NCBI RefSeq assembly: GCF_003626645.1
Contig: NZ_RBAM01000020.1
Span: forward strand, 1 to 64,000
Length of the DNA stretch: 64,000 nt
Direction of reading: 5' to 3'
Origin: Streptomyces klenkii
GTDB taxonomy: Bacteria > Actinomycetota > Actinomycetes > Streptomycetales > Streptomycetaceae
The stretch's first letter is position 1. The number at the start of each line of letters is the position of its first letter. Shown in pieces: positions 1-8,488 of the stretch. A program made the position numbers and the translations under genes. The notes under the pieces were generated by a model. The model did no database searches. It had not been told where the DNA came from and saw nothing but the letters and a program-made list of their open reading frames with translations.

Positions 1-125
1 TCGAGGCCGGTCACGGATCCGCCGGAGGACTCCACGGCCGTGGTGAGCTGGCTGACCGAGGTCCCGCTCGCGGGGACCTCCAGCCGGACCGTCATCGAGT
101 ACGAGACGCTTGGCGCCGTTGCCAT
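1..125 (-). CDS. N-terminus of probable NAD-dependent malic enzyme (cut by window edge)
   Basis: Only the first 41 codons are visible, reading leftward off the window from an ATG at 125. The peptide begins MATAPSVSYSMTVRLEVP and continues with a hydrophobic strand pattern like an ACT domain. From memory this matches the start of the ACT-containing NAD-dependent malic enzymes of Streptomyces, which decarboxylate malate to pyruvate; the family call is therefore inference from a short piece. It lies 39 bases after the aspartase stop on the same strand, so it may be read from the same transcript. That would link asparagine to aspartate, fumarate, malate and pyruvate. The catalytic domain is outside the window. 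Confidence 0.6.
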   Translation of the reverse strand, partial: MATAPSVSYSMTVRLEVPASGTSVSQLTTAVESSGGSVTGL

Positions 126-164
126 GGGGTTACTTCTTCTTTCTCGGGTTGTGCGGGGACTGTC

Positions 165-1601
165 TCAGGCGCGGACGGCGGCGGCCGTGCGCGTGTGGGG
201 GCGGGCGAGGTTGTCCGGGTGGAGGATCTCCCGGAGCTGCTCCTGGGTGAGGAGGCCCTTGGCCAGGACGAGCTCGTGCACCGCGGCGCCCGTGGTGAGC
301 GCCTCCTGCGCGACGGCGGTGGCCTGCTCGTAGCCGATGTACGGGTTGAGCGCGGTGGCCAGGCCGATCGACTGGCCGACGAGGCGGGCCAGGTGCTCGC
401 GGTTGGCGGTGATGCCGTCGACGCACCGCTCGGCCAGCGTCAGGCAGCCGGCCCGGAGGTGGGTGAGGCTCTTCAGGAGGCTGTGGGCGATGACCGGTTC
501 GAAGGCGTTGAGCTGGAGCTGGCCGCCCTCGGCGGCGAACGTGACGGTCACGTCGTTGCCGATGACCTCGAAGGCGATCTGGTTGACGACCTCGGGGATG
601 ACCGGGTTCACCTTGCCGGGCATGATGCTCGAACCCGCCTGGACGGCCGGCAGGTTGATCTCGGCGAGGCCGGCGCGCGGGCCGCAGGAGAGCAGGCGCA
701 GGTCGTTGCAGGTCTTGGAGAGCTTGACGGCGATCCGCTTGAGCACGCCGGAGAGCTGGACGAACGCGCCCATGTCCTGCGTGGCTTCCACCAGGTCGCC
801 GGCGACGGTGACCGGCACGCCGGTGAGCGAGGCGAGGTGGCGGCAGGCGAGCTCCGGGTACGCGGGGTGGGCGTTGAGGCCGGTGCCGATGGCGGTGCCG
901 CCGAGGTTGATCTCGCGCAGCAGCGCGCACGCCTCGGCCAGGCGGGCCCGGTCCTCCTCCAGCATGACGGCGTAGGCCGCGAACTCCTGGCCCAGCGTCA
1001 TCGGCACGGCGTCCTGGAGCTGGGTGCGGCCCATCTTCAGGACGTCCGCGAACTCCTCCGCCTTGGCGGCGAAGGCCCCGCGCAGCACGTCCATGGCCTC
1101 CAGCAGGCGGGCGGCGGCGAGCTGGAGCGAGAGGCGGACCGCGGTCGGGTAGACGTCGTTGGTGCTCTGCCCGGCGTTGACGTCCTCCAGCGGGTGCAGG
1201 TGCCGGTACTCGCCCTTGGCGTGGCCGAGGAGCTCCAGCGCCCGGTTCGCGATGACCTCGTTGGCGTTCATGTTGCTGGAGGTGCCGGCGCCGCCCTGGA
1301 TGACGTCGACGACGAAGTGATCGTGCCACTGCCCGGCCCGGATCTCCTCGCAGGCGTCCACGATCGCGCCGGCCTTGCGGTCGTCGAGCAGGCCCAGGTC
1401 GCGGTTGGCGAGGGCGGCGGCCTGCTTGACGGAGGCGAGGGCGGTGACGAGGTCGGGGTAGGCGGCGATGGGCGTCCCGGTGATGGGGAAGTTCTCCACG
1501 GCGCGCAGGGTGTGGACGCCGTAGTACGCGGCGGCGGGGACGTCGCGGTCGCCGAGGAGGTCGTGCTCGGTGCGGGAGGGGCCGGGGACGGAGGCCGACA
1601 T
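165..1601 (-). CDS. aspA: Aspartate ammonia-lyase (aspartase)
   Basis: A 478-residue member of the fumarase/aspartase superfamily, which deaminates L-aspartate to fumarate and ammonia in the cytoplasm. The family signature GSSIMPGKVNP is present near residues 323-333; its serine is the catalytic base of the superfamily. The GTSSNMNANEV and GQSTNDVYPTA blocks that build the active site are also intact, and the length is normal for a bacterial aspartase. Fumarase class II is the main alternative, but linkage to asparaginase (51 bases upstream on the same strand) favours aspartase. The start is the ATG at 1601; no strong ribosome site is visible ahead of it, and coupling to the upstream gene is possible. 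Confidence 0.9.
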   Translation of the reverse strand: MSASVPGPSRTEHDLLGDRDVPAAAYYGVHTLRAVENFPITGTPIAAYPDLVTALASVKQAAALANRDLGLLDDRKAGAIVDACEEIRAGQWHDHFVVDVIQGGAGTSSNMNANEVIANRALELLGHAKGEYRHLHPLEDVNAGQSTNDVYPTAVRLSLQLAAARLLEAMDVLRGAFAAKAEEFADVLKMGRTQLQDAVPMTLGQEFAAYAVMLEEDRARLAEACALLREINLGGTAIGTGLNAHPAYPELACRHLASLTGVPVTVAGDLVEATQDMGAFVQLSGVLKRIAVKLSKTCNDLRLLSCGPRAGLAEINLPAVQAGSSIMPGKVNPVIPEVVNQIAFEVIGNDVTVTFAAEGGQLQLNAFEPVIAHSLLKSLTHLRAGCLTLAERCVDGITANREHLARLVGQSIGLATALNPYIGYEQATAVAQEALTTGAAVHELVLAKGLLTQEQLREILHPDNLARPHTRTAAAVRA

Positions 1602-1652
1602 GGGTGGTCCGATCGGGTGCGGTGGGGGGAAAGGCGTGGGGGAGGGGGATGC

Positions 1653-2648
1653 TCAGGCGGCGGCCGGGGCGGCGATGAGGCCGCGCAGCGCGCTCGTCCG
1701 CTCGTCCGTGCCGGCGGCGGTGAGCGCGGCGCTGAGGACGGCGATACGGGCCTGGCCGGCGCGGAGCGTGCCGGTCAGGACGGCGCCGGCGGCGGCGAGG
1801 TCCACGGCGCCGCCATGGGTGTAGATCTCGGCGACCGGGCCGGACGGGACGCGGGTGGTGAGGGCGACGAGCACGCCGCGGGCGACCGCCGCCTCGACGG
1901 CCGCGACGACCTCGGGGGTCGCGTTGCCCGCGCCGGTCGCGACCAGGACGACGCCCTGGGCGCCCGCCTCGACGGCGGCGTTGAACAGCAGCGGGTCCCC
2001 GTCGCAGTGGTGCATGACCATGTCGATGCGGGGGAGGTCCTCGCCGGCGGCCGGGAGGGGGAGCGGCGCCGGACGCTCGGGACGCCCGTGGACGACGAGG
2101 CGGCCGTCCTTGACGTCCGCGACGGGGTTGCCGGAGGGGTCGGCGAACGCGTCGGCCGCCAGGGTCTGCACCTTGATCGTGCCGCGGGCGGCGTGTATCC
2201 GGCCGTCGAAGGCGACCAGGACGCCGTGGCCGCGCAGCGCGGCCGAGCCCGCCGCCAGCAGTGCGTCGTGGAGGTTGCGCGGGCCGTCGCCGTCGGCGGC
2301 CTCCAGCGGGAGCTGGGCGCCGGTGAAGACGACCGGGCGGGGGTCGTCGTGGTGGAGGTCGAGCAGGAAGGCCGACTCCTCCAGGGTGTCCGTGCCGTGC
2401 GTGACGACGATGCCGTCGACGGCCGGGTCGGCCAGCACCTCGTGCACGGTCCGCAGCAGGGCGAGCTGGTCGCGGGTGGTCAGGCGGGCGCTGTTCACGC
2501 TCATCAGGTCGACGACCCGCACCGAGACGCCCTCGGGCACCGCGGCCGTGGCCAGGACGTCGCCGCCCCGCGCGTCCGCGGCGAAGCCGGAGCCCTGCCA
2601 GCGGCTGGCGATCGTTCCGCCGGTGCTGATGACGACGACCTGTCCCAC
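1653..2648 (-). CDS. ansA: L-asparaginase
   Basis: A 331-residue asparaginase that hydrolyses L-asparagine to aspartate and ammonia. Both catalytic threonine motifs are present: TGGTIAS at residues 9-15 (nucleophile Thr12) and THGTDTLEES near residue 84. There is no signal peptide, so a cytoplasmic enzyme is likely. It is the first gene of a leftward unit continuing into the aspartase gene (51-base gap), which makes a two-step route from asparagine to fumarate. The divergent neighbour is an Lrp/AsnC-family regulator with a short shared promoter region, a classic arrangement for amino-acid-responsive control. Confidence 0.92.
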   Translation of the reverse strand: MGQVVVISTGGTIASRWQGSGFAADARGGDVLATAAVPEGVSVRVVDLMSVNSARLTTRDQLALLRTVHEVLADPAVDGIVVTHGTDTLEESAFLLDLHHDDPRPVVFTGAQLPLEAADGDGPRNLHDALLAAGSAALRGHGVLVAFDGRIHAARGTIKVQTLAADAFADPSGNPVADVKDGRLVVHGRPERPAPLPLPAAGEDLPRIDMVMHHCDGDPLLFNAAVEAGAQGVVLVATGAGNATPEVVAAVEAAVARGVLVALTTRVPSGPVAEIYTHGGAVDLAAAGAVLTGTLRAGQARIAVLSAALTAAGTDERTSALRGLIAAPAAA

Positions 2649-2728
2649 GTGTGCCCGCCCTTCTCAAGATCAATACGGCCGTCCACGGGGGCGTGTCGGC
2701 CGGGCAGGGGAAGAATAAGACGAATCGC

Positions 2729-2787
2729 GCGCAATTGGTTCGCTGATATGAGCGGGTGCGGCCCGTTTGTGTGGTGGATAATTGCGC
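2729..2787. promoter_or_regulatory. Spaced inverted sites between asparaginase and Lrp-type regulator
   Basis: GCGCAATT at 2729-2736 and its exact complement AATTGCGC at 2780-2787 lie 51 bases apart, about five helical turns. They sit in the divergent promoter region, and the second copy abuts the GTG start of the regulator. Lrp/AsnC proteins bind spaced sites as multimers, so these are candidate operators for autoregulation and control of the asparaginase operon. Inference only. Confidence 0.4.
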
Positions 2788-2788
2788 C

Positions 2789-3244
2789 GTGGACAGCATC
2801 GACAGAAATATCTTGCGCGAGCTCCAGGACGACGGCCGCCTGACCATCCAGGAGCTCGCCCACCGCGTCGGCCTGACCCCCTCCCCGTGCATGCGCCGCG
2901 TCCGCCAGCTGGAGCAGGACGGAGTGATCCAGGGCTACCGGGCGGTCATCGACCCCGAGGCCGTCGGCCGGAGCTTCGAGGTCCTCGTCTCCATCGAGGT
3001 CAAGCGCGACCGCGAAGCGGTGGAGGCCTTCGAGGCGGCCCTCCAGGACATCCCCGACGTCATCGAGGCCTACCGCCTCTTCGGCAGCCCCGGCTGCCTG
3101 CTCCGCATCGCGGTCGCCGACCTCGCCGCGTACGAGCGGCTGTGGATCGAGAGGCTCACCACGCTGTCGGGCATCACCGAGGTGAACTCGCAGATCATCA
3201 TGAAGCGCGTGAAGGAGCCCAAGGGGCTGCCGGTCGGGGCGTGA
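2789..3244 (+). CDS. Lrp/AsnC family transcriptional regulator
   Basis: An N-terminal winged helix-turn-helix (DSIDRNILRELQDDGR, then a recognition helix with VGLTPSPCMRRV) is followed by the RAM ligand-binding domain. These proteins form octamers that bind an amino acid. The start is set at GTG 2789 because the HTH begins there; the frame is open back to GTG 2756, but that would add eleven residues not typical of the family. From 2789 the protein is 151 residues, the usual family length. It is divergent from asparaginase/aspartase and probably senses asparagine or aspartate; the ligand is inferred from context. Confidence 0.88.
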   Translation: MDSIDRNILRELQDDGRLTIQELAHRVGLTPSPCMRRVRQLEQDGVIQGYRAVIDPEAVGRSFEVLVSIEVKRDREAVEAFEAALQDIPDVIEAYRLFGSPGCLLRIAVADLAAYERLWIERLTTLSGITEVNSQIIMKRVKEPKGLPVGA

Positions 3245-3268
3245 GCCTCCTGCTCAGCCGACCGTCAC

Positions 3269-4216
3269 CTACGAGCCGACCGTCACCTTCACGATCCGGC
3301 CCGACGCCTCCACGACGAACAGCGTGTGCCCTGCGTCGTAGCTGCCGAAGCCGCGCGGGACGCGGACGCTGGTGGGCATGCGCAGGCCGGTCACCAGAGT
3401 GCAGGAGCGGCCGGTGACGGGGTCGACCCGGATGAGCTCGCCGTCGCGGAAGGACGCGACGACCAGGCTGCCGTTGAACTCGGTGAGGTCGTCGAGGAAC
3501 TTGCCGTCGAGCAGGTTCGAGCTGAGCCGGGTGACCGTCGTGTGCCGCGCCGGGTCCTTCAGGGGGACGCGGACGACACGGGACGAGGCGTCCAGGAGGA
3601 CGCTCGCGTACAGCTGGTCGCCGACGATCTCCAGGCCGTTGGTGCCGAAGACGTTCGCGCTCCGCGTCCACTCCTCGTCCTTCGTCCCGTCGGGACGGAA
3701 CTTGAGGATGCCCGTGGCCAGCTCGCGGCTGACGTAGAGGTTGCCCTCCGTGTCGACGGCCAGGCCGTTGATGCCGGACAGCCCGCTCACGACCTTCTCC
3801 GGCTCCGGCGCGGCGGCGGTGGGGTCGAAGCGCACGATGCCGCCGGCCGGCTTCAGCGGGTTGACGCCGTAGTTGACGTACATCATCCCGTCCGGGCCGC
3901 GCCGGATGCCGCCGGGTCCGCTCAGGGGAAAGCTCGCCTTGAGCGTGCCGTCGGGGGCGTACCCCTCGACCCGGTGCTGCGTGACGTGCGAGACCCAGAG
4001 CGTGCCCCGGCCGTCGAACTCCAGGTTCTCCCGCCAGTCGAGCAGCGGTATGCCGCCCTTGTGGAAGACCGACACGCTCGTCCGTTCCGCGCAGGCGCCG
4101 AGCGACTCGGCGGTCCGTGCGCCGGCCGCCGCCGCGGGTAAAGCGGTGCCGCCCACCGCGAGCGCGGCCGCCAGGCCTGCCGCGAAGAGGGCTCTGCGGA
4201 CACGTGTCATCGCCAT
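3269..4216 (-). CDS. Secreted SMP-30/gluconolactonase-like beta-propeller protein
   Basis: A 315-residue protein whose start at 4216 is supported by a GGAGGAGAC ribosome site. The first 31 residues are a Sec signal (arginines, a long Ala/Leu/Val stretch, then AAAAGA). The rest has recurring strand-turn blocks with DGRGTLWVSH, GPDGMMYVNYG and DTEGNLYVSREL, the pattern of six-bladed propellers of the SMP-30/gluconolaconase or NHL type. Such domains bind metal and can hydrolyse lactones, but no substrate can be assigned here. The gene converges on the Lrp regulator with a 24-base gap and appears to be a single-gene unit. Confidence 0.7.
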   Translation of the reverse strand: MAMTRVRRALFAAGLAAALAVGGTALPAAAAGARTAESLGACAERTSVSVFHKGGIPLLDWRENLEFDGRGTLWVSHVTQHRVEGYAPDGTLKASFPLSGPGGIRRGPDGMMYVNYGVNPLKPAGGIVRFDPTAAAPEPEKVVSGLSGINGLAVDTEGNLYVSRELATGILKFRPDGTKDEEWTRSANVFGTNGLEIVGDQLYASVLLDASSRVVRVPLKDPARHTTVTRLSSNLLDGKFLDDLTEFNGSLVVASFRDGELIRVDPVTGRSCTLVTGLRMPTSVRVPRGFGSYDAGHTLFVVEASGRIVKVTVGS

Positions 4217-4444
4217 GCCTGTCTCCTCCACCGTCGTCCCATTCGTCAACTCACGGCATCTGTGCCGCACTTGCCCGGAACCCTAGAGAAACCGGGCAGT
4301 AACTTTCAATAGCCGTCGGATCTGCGGGCGGCGAGGCGTTAAAGAGTCGTAAAGATTGCCGGAACCAGGCAATGTGCGCCGCCTCTATCTGCTGACACGA
4401 TGCCGCCGTCCAGCGAGGTTGTCGGTCAGGCGGGCGAGGTGCTC

Positions 4445-4954
4445 ATGGGATTGTTTCTCGGTCTCGGCATCGGGGGGATCGCGCTGCTGATCCTCTCCCT
4501 GGTGCTCGACGGGGTGCTGGAGGGCGCTCTCGGCGGTGCCCTGGGCGGGCTGTTCGACGGGTGGCTGTCGCTCCCGGTGGTCGCGGGCTTCGTCTCGATG
4601 CTCGGTTTCACAGGGGCGATCGTGCTCGGGTCCACCGGACTCGGCGCGGGAGCGGCGGCCGCCGCGGGGGCCGTCGCGGGCACGGGCGCCGGCTGGCTGA
4701 CGTACCGCTTCAGCCGGGCCCTCCTGCGCGGCGGCAGCCCCGCCGCCCCCACGAAGGACGACCTCGTCGGGGTCGCCGGCACCGTGGTGACCGCGATCCC
4801 GGCCGGCGGCTACGGCGAGGTGCTGCTCCGCCTGGCCGGTCAGCCGGTCAAGTGCGCCGCCACGGCGGACGGGCCGCTGGCCCGGGGCGCCGAGGTGTGG
4901 GTCACCGCCGCCCCCTCGTCCACGGCGGTGAACGTGCGCGCGGTCGAGCGCTGA
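4445..4954 (+). CDS. NfeD-like membrane protein with C-terminal OB fold
   Basis: From the ATG at 4445 (preceded by GAGGTG) the protein has 169 residues. Three to four hydrophobic segments lie in the first hundred residues, followed by a compact beta-rich tail with DDLVGVAGTVVTAIPAGGYGEV and a GAEVWVTA block, like the OB fold of NfeD proteins. NfeD partners typically sit beside flotillin/stomatin genes and help organise membrane microdomains. Here the flotillin gene follows 102 bases downstream on the same strand, which supports the call. An upstream ATG at 4400 is in frame but adds a charged stretch before the first membrane segment. Confidence 0.72.
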   Translation: MGLFLGLGIGGIALLILSLVLDGVLEGALGGALGGLFDGWLSLPVVAGFVSMLGFTGAIVLGSTGLGAGAAAAAGAVAGTGAGWLTYRFSRALLRGGSPAAPTKDDLVGVAGTVVTAIPAGGYGEVLLRLAGQPVKCAATADGPLARGAEVWVTAAPSSTAVNVRAVER

Positions 4955-5056
4955 CCGTCCCCACCACTTCCGTGCCTGTACGGGCTTCCCCGCCCGTACG
5001 GCCTTCCCTACCAGTACGACCTGCCGTCCCCCGGGAGGCAGGAGAGGAGATTCTCC

Positions 5057-6532
5057 ATGAGCCCAGTCGTCACCGCGGTCGTAGGAGTGGTGGTGCTCCT
5101 CGTCCTCCTCGCACTGGTCGTCGTCACCCGCTACAAGGTCGCCGGCCCCAGCGAGGCGTTCATCATCACCGGCCGGCGCGGGAAGAAGTCCACGGACCCG
5201 CAGACCGGGCAGGTGTTCACCGACAACAGCGGCCAGAAGGTCGTGGTCGGCGGCGGGGTGTTCGTCGTCCCGTTCGTCCAGCAGCGGTACGTGCTCGACC
5301 TCTCCAGCCGGCACATCCCCGTCGCCGTCCGCGGCGCGGTCACCCTGCGCGGCATCAAGGCCCACCTGGAGGGCGTCGCGATCGTCAAGGTCGGGGGCAC
5401 CGAGGATGCCATCCGCGCCGCGGCGCAGCGCTTCCTCCAGCAGCAGGGCGGCATCGTCGGCTTCACCCAGGAAGTGCTCTCGGGCGCCCTGCGGTCCATC
5501 GTCGGCCGCATGTCCGTCGAGGACATCATCCGTGACCGCGCCGCGTTCGCCGGGCAGGTCGCGGAGGAGGCCGAGGCCAGCCTGTCCGGGCAGGGGCTCG
5601 TCCTCGACGCCTTCCAGATCCAGGACATCACCACCGAGGGCAGCTATCTGGAGGACCTGGGCCGGCCCGAGGCCGCCCGGGCCATGCAGGAGGCCGACAT
5701 CGCCGAGGCCAACGCCCGCCAGGCGGCCGAACAGGCCCGGCTGAAGGCCGAAGAAGAGATCGCCGTCGCGCAGCGGACCCTGTACCTGCGGCAGGCGGAG
5801 ATCAAGGCCGAGACCGATGCGGCCGCCGCCCAGGCCAACGCCGCCGGCCCGCTGGCCGAGGCCGACCGCCAGCAGCAGATCCTGGTCGAGCAGGAGAAGG
5901 TCGCCGAGCGCCAGGCCGCCCTGACCGACCGCCAGCTCGACACGCAGGTCCGCAAGCCCGCCGACGCCAAGCGGTACGAGGCGGAGCAGGAGGCCGAGGC
6001 CAAGCGCGTCGCCCGCGTCAAGCAGGCGGAGGCCGAGCGGCTGGCGGCGATCGCCGCGGCCGAGGCCGTGGCCGTCGAGGGCGCCAAGCGGGGCGAGGCC
6101 GAGCGCGCCCGGCGCGTCGCCATCGCGGACGCCGTCCGCCAGGAGGGCGAGGCGGAGGCCGCGGCCATCGCCGCCAAGGGCACCGCCGAGGCCGAGGCGA
6201 TGAACAAGAAGGCCGACGCCTTCGAGCGCTACGGCGACGCCGCCGTCCTCCAGATGCTCGTCGAGGTGCTGCCCCAGGTCGTCGGCAAGGCCGCCGAACC
6301 GCTCAGCGCCATCGACAAGCTGACCGTCATCTCCACCGACGGCGCCGGCAAGCTGCCCCGTACCGTCGCCGACAACGTCGCCCAGGGCATGGAGCTCATC
6401 GGCTCCACGACGGGCGTCGACCTGACCCGGCTCCTGAAGGGCCTCACCGCGGACAAGACGGGCGGGACGGGCGAGCCCGTACGGGACGCCGGAGCGGCCC
6501 CGTCGAACGGCAGGATCCCGGTCACCGACTGA
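5057..6532 (+). CDS. Flotillin-like SPFH-domain protein
   Basis: A 491-residue protein with one N-terminal membrane anchor (residues 3-22), an SPFH/band-7 domain up to about residue 190, and a long coiled coil (about 200-400) packed with Ala-Glu-Lys repeats such as EAEAKR and AEAEA. The C-terminal part resembles the oligomerisation end of bacterial FloT. A strong GGAGG-type site precedes the ATG. Flotillins scaffold ordered membrane domains and associate with NfeD proteins, matching the gene upstream. The stop lies two bases from the convergent PucR-type gene, so no space is left for a separate terminator. Confidence 0.88.
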   Translation: MSPVVTAVVGVVVLLVLLALVVVTRYKVAGPSEAFIITGRRGKKSTDPQTGQVFTDNSGQKVVVGGGVFVVPFVQQRYVLDLSSRHIPVAVRGAVTLRGIKAHLEGVAIVKVGGTEDAIRAAAQRFLQQQGGIVGFTQEVLSGALRSIVGRMSVEDIIRDRAAFAGQVAEEAEASLSGQGLVLDAFQIQDITTEGSYLEDLGRPEAARAMQEADIAEANARQAAEQARLKAEEEIAVAQRTLYLRQAEIKAETDAAAAQANAAGPLAEADRQQQILVEQEKVAERQAALTDRQLDTQVRKPADAKRYEAEQEAEAKRVARVKQAEAERLAAIAAAEAVAVEGAKRGEAERARRVAIADAVRQEGEAEAAAIAAKGTAEAEAMNKKADAFERYGDAAVLQMLVEVLPQVVGKAAEPLSAIDKLTVISTDGAGKLPRTVADNVAQGMELIGSTTGVDLTRLLKGLTADKTGGTGEPVRDAGAAPSNGRIPVTD

Positions 6533-6534
6533 CG

Positions 6535-7602
6535 TCAGGACCTGGCCGGCCAGTCCAGGAGCCGGGCCCCGATCACGGCGGTCTGGAGCGTGTAGCGCTG
6601 CGCGGGGTCGGCCGGGTCGCAGCCGGTCAGCACGTGGATGCGCCGGAGCCGGTAGGTCAGGGCCCGCACGCTGAGCGACAGCGTGCGGGCCGCCTCCGCG
6701 GACACGCACCCCGCGTCGAAGTAGGCGGTCAGCGTCTCCAGCAGCGGCACGGCCCCGCCGCGCGCCCTGCGCAACGGCCCCAGCGTCGTGTGCACCAGAT
6801 CCGCCAGCGCCTGGCGGTCCCGGGCCAGCACCGGGAAGACCAGCAGGTCGGAAGCCTTCAGCACGGGCTCGTCGAAGCCCATCCGCGCGGCCAGCTCCAG
6901 GGTCGAGAGGGCCTCCTCGTACGAGTGCGCGACGCCCCCGCCGCCGCCCTTGGCCCTCCCGATGGCTATCCGGCCGCCCGCGGGCACCGTCGCGTACGCC
7001 TGCTTGGCGAAGTACGTCAGCACGTCGGTCTGGTCGCCGGGGGCTATGCAGATGATCCGGCCGTCCTTCGTCGCGATGAGGATGTTCCGGCTGCCGAACC
7101 GGCCGACCAGCGCCGCGGCCACCTGCCGCGTCACCGCGTGGAAGTCGTCGTACGGCTCCGCGCCCTCGGCCACGGCCACCGCGTACGCGTGGGAGAGCAG
7201 TAGCCCGAACCGCTCGGCGCGCTCCGCCAGCCGCCCGAGGTGGCTGCGGCCGTGCAGCAGGTCGTCGACGAACTCCCGCCGGTCCGCCTCCTCCTGCCGC
7301 GCGGCCAGCCGCTGGGCCCGCTCGTACCCCTCCGCGAACGCGTCGATCGCCTGCTCCGCGGCGCCGAGCACACGGTCGGCGTCAGCGGGGGAGGTGCGCC
7401 CCGCGGGCCAGTGCCGGCGCGTGGCCGCGAGGTGGGCGGCCACGCAGGAACGCAGCGACAGCCCGGCCTCCGCCGCCTGCTCGCCGCTCGCGCGCCGCGC
7501 GCCGATCTGCGACCGGTCCGGGCGCCGACCCGTGCCGGCCGCATCGGTCAGGATCTTCTCGTACCCGTCCAGGTACGACTCCGGCCCGGTCCTCGCCTCC
7601 AC
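6535..7602 (-). CDS. PucR/CdaR-type transcriptional regulator
   Basis: The C-terminal 60 residues form the PucR-type helix-turn-helix: LLETLTAYFDAGC, then the VRALTYRLRRI recognition segment and LTGCDP. A GGDEF-like degenerate central domain occupies roughly residues 150-280. The start is placed at GTG 7602 because a GGGGAGA ribosome site sits just before it; the frame is open to an ATG at 7638. From 7602 the length is 355 residues. Targets are unknown. It is convergent with the flotillin gene, and the next gene on its side, an HD-domain protein, reads in the same direction upstream. Confidence 0.75.
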   Translation of the reverse strand: MEARTGPESYLDGYEKILTDAAGTGRRPDRSQIGARRASGEQAAEAGLSLRSCVAAHLAATRRHWPAGRTSPADADRVLGAAEQAIDAFAEGYERAQRLAARQEEADRREFVDDLLHGRSHLGRLAERAERFGLLLSHAYAVAVAEGAEPYDDFHAVTRQVAAALVGRFGSRNILIATKDGRIICIAPGDQTDVLTYFAKQAYATVPAGGRIAIGRAKGGGGGVAHSYEEALSTLELAARMGFDEPVLKASDLLVFPVLARDRQALADLVHTTLGPLRRARGGAVPLLETLTAYFDAGCVSAEAARTLSLSVRALTYRLRRIHVLTGCDPADPAQRYTLQTAVIGARLLDWPARS

Positions 7603-7712
7603 GCGCAATCTCCCCTTAGGCGTCCTTTTGCCTCCCATTTACGCATAGGGCGCCTCCGGGCCGGGAGCGGGGCAGGACCGGGCCGGGGCGTGGCCGGGCG
7701 GCTGAGGCCCGG

Positions 7713-8309
7713 CTAGGTCAGGGCGTGACCGTACGCGGCTGCCAGTCCGGTCAGCTCCGGATCGCCGAAGGTCTTGCGCAGACCGGTGAACGTCTCGGCC
7801 TTGTCGTCGCCCCAGCGCCGGGCCTGGGCGGCGTACGTGCCGGCGGCGACGAAGCGCGGGGGCGAGGTCTTGCTGTGGAACTTGTCCGCGTACATCACGA
7901 GCTTCTCCTCCCGCGTGACCGGCAGGTAGTCGGCGGGCGGCAGGGGGAGCCGCCGGTGCAGCACGTCGTGCCGGGTCAGGCCCATGCCCACGTGGCAGGA
8001 GCAGAACCGGCAGATCTCCTCGGGCAGCCCCTCGGCCCTCAGGAGCTCGTGCCCCAGCACGCCGTGCCGGACGTAGTGGGCGAGGTCGGGCTTTCCCGTG
8101 GCGTCGTAGAGGCGGTAGACGCCGATGTCGTGCAGGAGACAGCCGGCGCGCACCAGGTCGCGGTCGATGCCGTCGGGGGAGGCGTCCAGGACCTGTTCGG
8201 CAATCTTCCAGACGATCTCGCAGTGGGTGAGGACCAGTTCCAGTGCCTCGGGGGACGGTGCGTGCCGCTCGTGCAGGGCGCGGATGTCTTCCGTGGACGG
8301 AATGCTCAT
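7713..8309 (-). CDS. HD-domain phosphohydrolase
   Basis: A 198-residue protein with the metal-binding HD motif in the form CLLHDIGVYRLYD. A second histidine region (HYVRHGVLGHELL) and CSCHVGMGLTRHD provide further ligands typical of the HDIG subgroup. Such enzymes cleave phosphoester bonds in nucleotides; the substrate here is not predictable. It is a cytoplasmic single-domain protein. The start is the ATG at 8309; the gene is divergent from the carboxypeptidase gene with about 180 bases between. Confidence 0.78.
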   Translation of the reverse strand: MSIPSTEDIRALHERHAPSPEALELVLTHCEIVWKIAEQVLDASPDGIDRDLVRAGCLLHDIGVYRLYDATGKPDLAHYVRHGVLGHELLRAEGLPEEICRFCSCHVGMGLTRHDVLHRRLPLPPADYLPVTREEKLVMYADKFHSKTSPPRFVAAGTYAAQARRWGDDKAETFTGLRKTFGDPELTGLAAAYGHALT

Positions 8310-8488
8310 CCCGCCAGGGTAGCCACGCCGGGAGCGGGGCCGGCGGTCACGGATCGGCCGGAAGGCCCCTTCCGGGGGCTCGTGGAGGTGAAGGGTGCTG
8401 ACGGGGCGTTGTGCGGGGAGCCGCGCGCGGTACGGGTGGCGCTGCCGGCGCTGAACCGGGTCGCCGGCGGACTTGGAGCGGGTGTGCG

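Noticed and set aside
195..2843. Forward frame opposite asparaginase/aspartase
   Set aside because: Composed of Gly/Arg/Val/Glu patterns typical of antisense translation.
130..2892. Very long overlapping frames on both strands across aspartase/asparaginase and at many other loci
   Set aside because: They are rich in Arg/Pro/Gly/Ala, have no domains, and mirror real genes in another frame, the usual artefact of high-GC coding DNA.
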